Shown piece by piece: positions 22,831 to 27,314 of a stretch of DNA of 27,314 bases. This DNA is from Treponema sp. (GTDB lineage: Bacteria; Spirochaetota; Spirochaetia; Treponematales; Treponemataceae): the NCBI GenBank assembly GCA_024400915.1, contig JAKSLX010000029.1:1-27314 (forward strand), given 5' to 3'. Position numbers and translations under genes: made by a program. The notes under the pieces are model-generated. The model saw only the letters and a program-made list of their open reading frames with translations. It was not told the DNA's origin and ran no database searches. The stretch's first letter is position 1. Each line of letters begins with the position of its first letter.

Positions 22831-24180
22831 ATGGCAAAGAAGAAATCTACGATAGTCTATAAATGTTCGTCATGTGGCTATACACAGCCAGCCTGGCTTG
22901 GTCGTTGTCCTGGTTGCGGAGAATGGAATACTCTTGAAGAATGCATGACAGATCCAAATGCATCTTCTGCAAGATTGAATGCGGATGGTACTGCAGTAAA
23001 GGTAAAGCCAGTTCCAATGGCAAGAATTTCAGCACAGGAAAATGAACGGATACTTACAGGCAACCCAGAATTCGACCGAGTGCTTGGTGGAGGCGCAACA
23101 AAGCGGAGTGCAGTCCTCATCGGCGGCGAACCTGGAATCGGAAAATCCACCCTGCTTATCCAGACAGCCGCAGGAATGCTTGGCAAAGGAAGAGTTCTCT
23201 ATGTTTCAGGTGAGGAATCTGCAGGACAGATAAAAGGCCGTGCTAACAGACTTGGGCTTAATGTAGATGCAGTGGAAATTCTCTGTACCCTTCGTCTTGA
23301 AGATATTCTTGATGCCCTTGATTCTTTAAAGCCTGCAGTTGTGATAATAGATTCAATCCAGACCGTATACTCTGCGGAATGTGGAATTGTTCCAGGTACC
23401 GTAAACCAGCTCAAGTATTGCGCCAACGAATTGATAGGATGGGTAAAGGAAAGGGACAGCGTTCTGTTTATGACCGCTCATGTTACAAAAGACGGAATAA
23501 TAGCAGGACCTAAATCCCTTGAACACATGGTCGATACGGTCCTTTCTTTTGAACGTACAAAAGATGAAGTAAGGTTTCTTCGTGCCCAGAAAAACCGTTT
23601 TGGTTCAGTAGACGAACTTGGCATTTTCGAAATGGAAAGCACAGGATTAAAATGCATAACAGACCCAAGCGCACTTTTCATCACACGCAGAAAAGGAGAG
23701 ACTCCAGCTGGTGTAGCCTGTGCAAGTGTCTTTGAGGGAACCCGTGTTTTTATAGTAGAGATTCAAGCTTTGACAGTTCCTGCGAAGGCGGCGGTCAACA
23801 GAGTCTACAGCGACAAGATAGATACCGCTCGCGTAAGTCGTGTTGCCGCAGTTCTTGAAAAAAGGCTCGGGATAAAATTCAGCGACCAGGACCTTTACAT
23901 AAATGTTGCAGGTGGAGTTCGCCTTACGGAAAGCGCCATTGACGCCGCCCTCGCCGCCGCACTCTACAGCGCAAGAACTGACCTTCCTCTTCCAGAAAAA
24001 TCCGTAGTCATCGGAGAACTTTCCCTTGCAGGAGAAGTACGCCCCGTAACAAAGCAGAAGCAACGCATAAAGGCAGCCCGAGATTTAGGTTTTGAGAAGC
24101 TGACAGTTCCAGAAAAAGATGTCGGCGCCGTAACGACAGAGAACATCCGCGATCTTATCAAAGTACTCTTTGGAAAATAA
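22831..24180 (+). CDS. radA: DNA repair protein RadA
   Basis: 449 aa, the normal length. Domain order: C4 zinc finger (C12, C15, C26, C29 in CSSCGYTQPAWLGRCPGCG), a RecA-like ATPase with Walker A GEPGIGKST (99-107), Walker B VIIDS (171-175), the RadA-specific KNRFG (254-258), and a Lon-like C-terminal domain (about 290-449, LTVPAKAAVNRVYS and INVAGGVRLTESAIDAALAAAL). RadA promotes branch migration during recombination and repair. The ATG lies six bases after the -10, so the mRNA is probably leaderless. The convergent SDR gene ends 20 nt away. Confidence 0.95.
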   Translation: MAKKKSTIVYKCSSCGYTQPAWLGRCPGCGEWNTLEECMTDPNASSARLNADGTAVKVKPVPMARISAQENERILTGNPEFDRVLGGGATKRSAVLIGGEPGIGKSTLLIQTAAGMLGKGRVLYVSGEESAGQIKGRANRLGLNVDAVEILCTLRLEDILDALDSLKPAVVIIDSIQTVYSAECGIVPGTVNQLKYCANELIGWVKERDSVLFMTAHVTKDGIIAGPKSLEHMVDTVLSFERTKDEVRFLRAQKNRFGSVDELGIFEMESTGLKCITDPSALFITRRKGETPAGVACASVFEGTRVFIVEIQALTVPAKAAVNRVYSDKIDTARVSRVAAVLEKRLGIKFSDQDLYINVAGGVRLTESAIDAALAAALYSARTDLPLPEKSVVIGELSLAGEVRPVTKQKQRIKAARDLGFEKLTVPEKDVGAVTTENIRDLIKVLFGK

Positions 24181-24205
24181 TCATAATCATGTCACACGGA
24201 TTATT
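24176..24205. terminator. Weak bidirectional terminator candidate
   Basis: AATAATC/GATTATT (24176-24182/24199-24205), 16-nt loop, lying across the radA stop and the SDR stop. AT-rich stem, no long T-run. Confidence 0.3.
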
Positions 24206-24854
24206 CTGGCCAGATGAATTTTGCACCGCAGGTGTTTTCTCCGTTGTCTACTATTATGTCTATGCCAGTAGCGGACTTGTTTTCCACTGCAAGAAAATAA
24301 ATCCATCTTGCAATTTCTTCTGGTTCAGCCCATTTCTTCATTGGCGTCAGGTCCATGATCTGGTTCCAAAGCTTTTCATCTTCCATCACGGGTAAATTCA
24401 TTTCTGTTTTTACCCCGCCTGGAGAAATGCTGTTTGCAGTTGCCCCCTGTGGAGCAAGACGGCTTGCAAGATTTTTTGTATATGCAAGTATCCCACCTTT
24501 GCTTGCCGCATACTCGCCGAATTCAGCACCCGTATGGGCACTCGTAGAGGCAACGTTCACAACAGCCCTGGTGTTTCTGCTGATGTAGAATTCAGAAATC
24601 TTAATCGTTCCCTTTAAGTTGATTTCTATATCGTTGCAGTTCTGTACTCCTGCGTTGTTTATGATAACTTCAATGCCATCAAGTTCAGGAAAGGTATTTT
24701 CGTCTGAAACGTCGGCAATATGGTGAGTGTAGTTCATGTGGTCAATGGAAGAACCAAGAACATCAAGTCCTGCAACTTCATGTCCTTTATCAAGAAAATA
24801 CTCTGCAGTAGCCTTGCCGATTCCCTTTGCTGTTCCAGTAATTAAAATTTTCAA
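24201..24854 (-). CDS. Short-chain dehydrogenase/reductase (SDR)
   Basis: 217 aa, classical SDR but short. Nucleotide motif TGTAKGIG (6-13), D31 at the end of strand 2 (favours NAD over NADP), D48 region IADVSDE, NNAG (66-69), catalytic Ser in ASTSAHTG (about 103-105), Y115-x3-K119 (YAASK), and the PGG turn. Substrate unknown. Start: TTG at 24854 with AGAGG 9 nt upstream, encoding MKILITG; no ATG fits the fold better. It is 22 nt downstream of the transporter gene in one operon. Confidence 0.8.
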   Translation of the reverse strand: MKILITGTAKGIGKATAEYFLDKGHEVAGLDVLGSSIDHMNYTHHIADVSDENTFPELDGIEVIINNAGVQNCNDIEINLKGTIKISEFYISRNTRAVVNVASTSAHTGAEFGEYAASKGGILAYTKNLASRLAPQGATANSISPGGVKTEMNLPVMEDEKLWNQIMDLTPMKKWAEPEEIARWIYFLAVENKSATGIDIIVDNGENTCGAKFIWPE

Positions 24855-24876
24855 TTTGCGGTGCCTCTTTGTTTTA

Positions 24877-25611
24877 CTAGCAATATTTTTCTATGTATTC
24901 CTTTCCTACATTGTCTCTTTCCCATGCAAGGACAACCTTGTAGCAAAATGGAGAAAGTATGACTTCAAAAAGAAGTTCTGCAATTCCGCCTGTAATTGAA
25001 CAGGTAACTGCCTGCAATGGAGTCCATCCAAAAAAGTGAACGCTTACCACAAATGCAAATACCATGTTGTCCACAAACTGTCCAAGGAAAGTAGAGACAA
25101 TGGAGCGTGCAGCATAGGCCTTGAAATTACTTTTTTCAAAAAGTTTTCCGATCGTAACGTTCATGAAATTGTTGAACATCGTTGAGATGATGATTGCCAA
25201 TGTGCTTCCGAAAACTACAAACCAGGAACCGCAGAAAATACTGTTCACCGCTTCGTTCAGTTCTGGAACAGGCATTCCGTCGGCACCGTAGCAGGTACTC
25301 CACTCACCGGGAATTTTTGACGCTGCAAAAAACAAAAGCACTACAAAAAGATTGAGTGCAATGGCAACAAAACTTACCATGTTGGCAGCCTTTGCCCCGA
25401 ATCTTTTTACGATGATGTCCATTACTGCAAATGCTACCCAGGAAAAAATAAATCCTGAATCCAATGCAAGCCATGACGGAAGCCCGTTGATGCTTTTGTT
25501 TGCAAGAAGATTCATTGCGATGAGAGAGGCTACAAAGAATGCAAGCAGCCACGATGGAATGGAATGTAAAAGAGTAGATAGTTCTCTGACTCTGGCTTTA
25601 ATTGATGCCAT
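24877..25611 (-). CDS. VUT-family queuosine-precursor transporter
   Basis: 244 aa, about six membrane segments, matching the Vut_1 / YhhQ (DUF165) pattern: a helix pair, DSGFIFSWVAFAVMDIIVKRFG (about 51-72), a Thr/Ser/Asn-rich helix NNFMNVTIGKLFEK, and FLGQFVDNMVFAFVV. These proteins import queuosine precursors (preQ0, preQ1 or queuine) for tRNA modification. Start: ATG at 25611 with AGGGGG 6 nt upstream; the in-frame TTG at 25617 lies within that spacer and is rejected. The leader contains a riboswitch-like fold involving the SD. First gene of an operon with the SDR gene. Confidence 0.8.
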   Translation of the reverse strand: MASIKARVRELSTLLHSIPSWLLAFFVASLIAMNLLANKSINGLPSWLALDSGFIFSWVAFAVMDIIVKRFGAKAANMVSFVAIALNLFVVLLFFAASKIPGEWSTCYGADGMPVPELNEAVNSIFCGSWFVVFGSTLAIIISTMFNNFMNVTIGKLFEKSNFKAYAARSIVSTFLGQFVDNMVFAFVVSVHFFGWTPLQAVTCSITGGIAELLFEVILSPFCYKVVLAWERDNVGKEYIEKYC

Positions 25612-25618
25612 AATCAAC

Positions 25619-25668
25619 CCCCTGGTTTTAATTTTTTAGTTGCAGGATGGCAGGAACGAACTGCAACT
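25619..25668 (-). promoter_or_regulatory. Candidate preQ1-I-type riboswitch
   Basis: Read on the minus strand. P1 is AGUUGCAG/CUGCAACU (25668-25661/25645-25638, 8 bp perfect). Loop L1 is UUCG. The second strand UUCCUG (25656-25651) can pair with CAGGGG (25624-25619), which overlaps the SD. L2 is CCAUC with C directly before the P1 3' strand, where preQ1-I aptamers place the ligand-binding C. The A-rich linker AAAAAAUUAAAAC matches the usual A-rich L3. Ligand binding would occlude the SD. Matching gene function strengthens the call; the consensus match is by eye. Confidence 0.5.
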
Positions 25669-25696
25669 TGTATTTAATGTTGTTAACCATTATACT
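25668..25696 (+). promoter_or_regulatory. pgsA promoter, near-leaderless
   Basis: TTGTAT (25668-25673), 17 nt, TATACT (25691-25696). The ATG at 25705 follows eight bases after the -10 without an SD. The reverse strand reads TATAAT at 25693-25688, a possible -10 for the divergent transporter gene. Confidence 0.6.
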
Positions 25697-25704
25697 TATT
25701 TGTC

Positions 25705-26322
25705 ATGAAAACGTCCAACAAATTCACAGTGGCGAGAGTTTTTAGTTCGCCAATTTTGTTCCTCATATATTTCATTCCTGTATGGACAAAGGCCGAGCCG
25801 GGAAGTGTTCTTGCAATTGCATCAATGGTTCTTTCAATTCCCCTTCTTGCCGCAGCTGAACTCACAGATTATTTTGACGGACACTATGCAAGACTTCACA
25901 ATGAAGTAAGTGATTTTGGAAAGATGTTCGATCCTTTTGCGGATGTTTTCCTCCATCTTTCAATGTTCACCTGTTTCGTATTCTCAGGTTACATGCCTGT
26001 ATGTTTTTACATTCCGATTCTTTATCGTGAATTCAGTCAGAACTTCTTGAGAATGGTTGCTGCTAAAAGCGGAACTGCAATAGCTGCACGCAAGGGCGGA
26101 AAAGTAAAGACGGTTTTCTATGTTGCTTCGTGCTTTGTTGCCCTTGCTCAGGAAACACTTGTTCGTACGGGTCTTGTAGAAATCTTTGGTCTGAATAATT
26201 TTGTGATGGATATCTTTAGGTATGTAGGATACGGCTTCTTTGGTGTTTGTGTTCTTCTTGCCTATACTTCGTTCATTGACTACATGAAGAACTTTGGCAA
26301 GATACTTAAAGAAAATATCTGA
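25705..26322 (+). CDS. CDP-alcohol phosphatidyltransferase (PgsA-like)
   Basis: 205 aa with several membrane segments. It contains the full CDP-alcohol motif D-x2-DG-x2-AR-x8-G-x3-D-x3-D: D55, D58, G59, A62, R63, G72, D76, D80. Most like PgsA, which joins CDP-diacylglycerol and glycerol-3-phosphate for phosphatidylglycerol synthesis; phosphatidylserine or other alcohol specificity cannot be excluded. It is a single gene divergent from the transporter operon and ended by a good terminator. No SD, consistent with leaderless translation. Confidence 0.85.
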   Translation: MKTSNKFTVARVFSSPILFLIYFIPVWTKAEPGSVLAIASMVLSIPLLAAAELTDYFDGHYARLHNEVSDFGKMFDPFADVFLHLSMFTCFVFSGYMPVCFYIPILYREFSQNFLRMVAAKSGTAIAARKGGKVKTVFYVASCFVALAQETLVRTGLVEIFGLNNFVMDIFRYVGYGFFGVCVLLAYTSFIDYMKNFGKILKENI

Positions 26323-26350
26323 CGACAAGTTTTTTTCTTTCACCATATTG

Positions 26351-26400
26351 AACGCATTTCAGCTTCTAAAAAAATTGGAATTTGAAATGCGTTTTTGCTT
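26351..26400 (+). terminator. Terminator of the pgsA-like gene
   Basis: AACGCATTTCA/TGAAATGCGTT (26351-26361/26383-26393), 21-nt loop, then TTTGCTTTT. Confidence 0.8.
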
Positions 26401-26409
26401 TTAAAAGGT

Positions 26410-26466
26410 CAATTTTTATTTTTCTGCGGTTATATATATGTAAACATCGAGAAAGATGCTTCTCGA
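26410..26466 (+). promoter_or_regulatory. Promoter-like block and leader hairpin of the Rpn gene
   Basis: 26410-26440 has a T-rich run then CGGTTATATATATG, much like the block before the Rpn gene at 2953. It is followed by a perfect 7-bp hairpin TCGAGAA-AGATGC-TTCTCGA (26447-26453/26460-26466), ending 14 nt before the GAGG SD. The hairpin has no T-run, so it is a leader structure or operator rather than a terminator. Confidence 0.4.
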
Positions 26467-26489
26467 ACTTCATATGACCGAGGTTAAAA

Positions 26490-27263
26490 ATGAAAGAAAA
26501 ACGACGGCAGAGGATCCTTGAAATAATCAGGAATCTGAGGCTGATGGACGATGCCTTCATGACGAGGTTCTTCGACGGAAATCTTGAGTGCACTTCCCTC
26601 GTCCTGCAGATCATCATCGGAAAACCTGACCTCAAGGTCCTGGAGGCAAAGAGCCAGTGCTACATCAAGAATCTGCAGGGACATTCAGCCATACTTGACG
26701 TTAAGGCTACGGATGCAATCGGGACGATCTATGACATCGAAATCCAGAGGGCAAGCAGGGGAGCTGAGCCCAAAAGGGCGCGTTACAACAGTTCCCTCAT
26801 GGATGCGAATTTCAAGATACTGCAGGAAGAATCGGAGAAACTCCCTTCAACTTATGTTATAATGATTACGGAAAACGACGTGCTCAAGGGGTCAAAGCCG
26901 ATCTACCACATCAACAGAATTGTGGAGGAAACTGGCAAAAGGTTCGGCGATGACTCCCACATAATCTATGTGAACGGAAAGCACAGGGACGACACTCCGC
27001 TCGGAATTCTGATGCACGACTTCAATTGCTCGAATCCTGCGGAGATGAAACTGGAGCTTCTTGCGCAGAGGGCAAGATATTTCAAGGAAGAAAAAGAAGG
27101 GGTGAAACTTATGAGCAGTACTGCACAGGAACTGTGGGACGAAATAATGCAGGAAGGATATTCCGAAGGAATGTCCAATGGACTTGAACAGGGACTTAAG
27201 CAGGGACTTAAGCAGGGAATCGAACAGGGTATCGAACAAGGAATTACCCAGGGTATTTCTTAA
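26490..27263 (+). CDS. Rpn-family PD-(D/E)XK nuclease / transposase-like protein
   Basis: 257 aa. PD-(D/E)XK core: D70 in AILDVKATD, E84-I-Q86 in YDIEIQRA, with RARYNSSLMD (96-105) following, as in the PDDEXK_2 / Rpn group. The middle part is helical (HINRIVEE, FNCSNPAEMKLELLAQRARYFKEEKEG). The C-terminus from residue 231 is a perfect-period repeat of GLEQ/GLKQ/GIEQ units up to the stop. GAGG lies 7 nt before ATG. Base and codon use are more GC-rich than in the neighbours (for example ACG and CTG/CTC), suggesting separate ancestry or recent arrival. DNA cleavage stimulating recombination is the family activity; not shown here. Confidence 0.8.
   Translation: MKEKRRQRILEIIRNLRLMDDAFMTRFFDGNLECTSLVLQIIIGKPDLKVLEAKSQCYIKNLQGHSAILDVKATDAIGTIYDIEIQRASRGAEPKRARYNSSLMDANFKILQEESEKLPSTYVIMITENDVLKGSKPIYHINRIVEETGKRFGDDSHIIYVNGKHRDDTPLGILMHDFNCSNPAEMKLELLAQRARYFKEEKEGVKLMSSTAQELWDEIMQEGYSEGMSNGLEQGLKQGLKQGIEQGIEQGITQGIS
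27180..27260 (+). repeat. 12-bp coding tandem repeat
   Basis: Six full units and one partial unit of the type GGACTTAAGCAG, encoding GLxQ/GIxQ. Units at 27192 and 27204 are identical; the rest differ by a few bases. Gain or loss of units keeps the frame. Confidence 0.85.
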
Positions 27264-27314
27264 ACTGTACCCCATATGGTAGACACATTTAGAAGAAGGG
27301 AACCATAAAAGTAG
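27264..27314. other. Terminal stretch, possible edge of another element
   Basis: Fifty-one bases after the Rpn stop: ACTGTACCCCATATGGTAGACA and onward with a purine-rich GAAGGGAACC near 27292. The start resembles the ends and leader of IS3-type elements, but the window ends before any open frame can be judged. Confidence 0.15.

Overview
The window looks like chromosome from a host-associated treponeme (gut, rumen or oral group, such as the T. succinifaciens / T. bryantii / T. pectinovorum relatives). The evidence is an archaeal-type phenylalanyl-tRNA synthetase alpha subunit (a known spirochaete trait), two paralogous outer-membrane beta-barrel proteins of treponeme type, treponeme-type DUF2804 and DUF5312-like proteins, Rpn-family nucleases, moderate GC and strong codon bias (ACA for Thr) in the apparently highly expressed genes. 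No rRNA, tRNA or CRISPR array was found. All assignments are by eye, without database searches.

Region 1 (1-6.6 kb, accessory). It opens with a GC-rich tandem array of 122-bp units, each with two hairpins. Next come two outer-membrane barrel genes in opposite orientation (643-1896 + and 3924-5135 -). They share a perfect 97-bp inverted repeat covering the ribosome binding site and signal-peptide codons. Between them lie an Rpn-family nuclease and a small secreted protein, both on the minus strand. An intact IS110-family element sits next to the second barrel gene, with a folded leader that could be its bridge RNA.

Region 2 (6.6-10.6 kb). A DUF2804 gene and a 671-aa conserved-looking gene form an operon. 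A SAM methyltransferase with an apparently leaderless promoter follows.

Region 3 (10.6-13.5 kb, minus strand). A tight operon runs M23 peptidase, bactofilin, YaaR, RicT/PSP1. It links cell-wall remodelling and cytoskeleton with a putative RNA-processing cofactor.

Region 4 (13.6-20.2 kb, plus strand). TatD nuclease, tRNA-dihydrouridine synthase, a DUF5312-like protein, a GAF-GGDEF diguanylate cyclase, rhomboid protease and two secreted proteins. A strong promoter followed directly by a terminator precedes tatD.

Region 5 (20.2-26.4 kb). pheS with a PilZ-domain c-di-GMP receptor, then radA. Convergent to radA are an SDR oxidoreductase and a queuosine-precursor transporter. The transporter leader folds like a preQ1-I riboswitch. 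Divergent from it is pgsA. Region 6 (26.4 kb to the end) is a second Rpn-family nuclease with a repetitive C-terminus.

The main leads are the inverted repeat that could swap promoters between the two barrel genes, the candidate bridge RNA, the candidate preQ1 riboswitch, four promoters placed so that transcripts would begin at or within a few bases of the start codon, and a promoter-terminator module in front of tatD.
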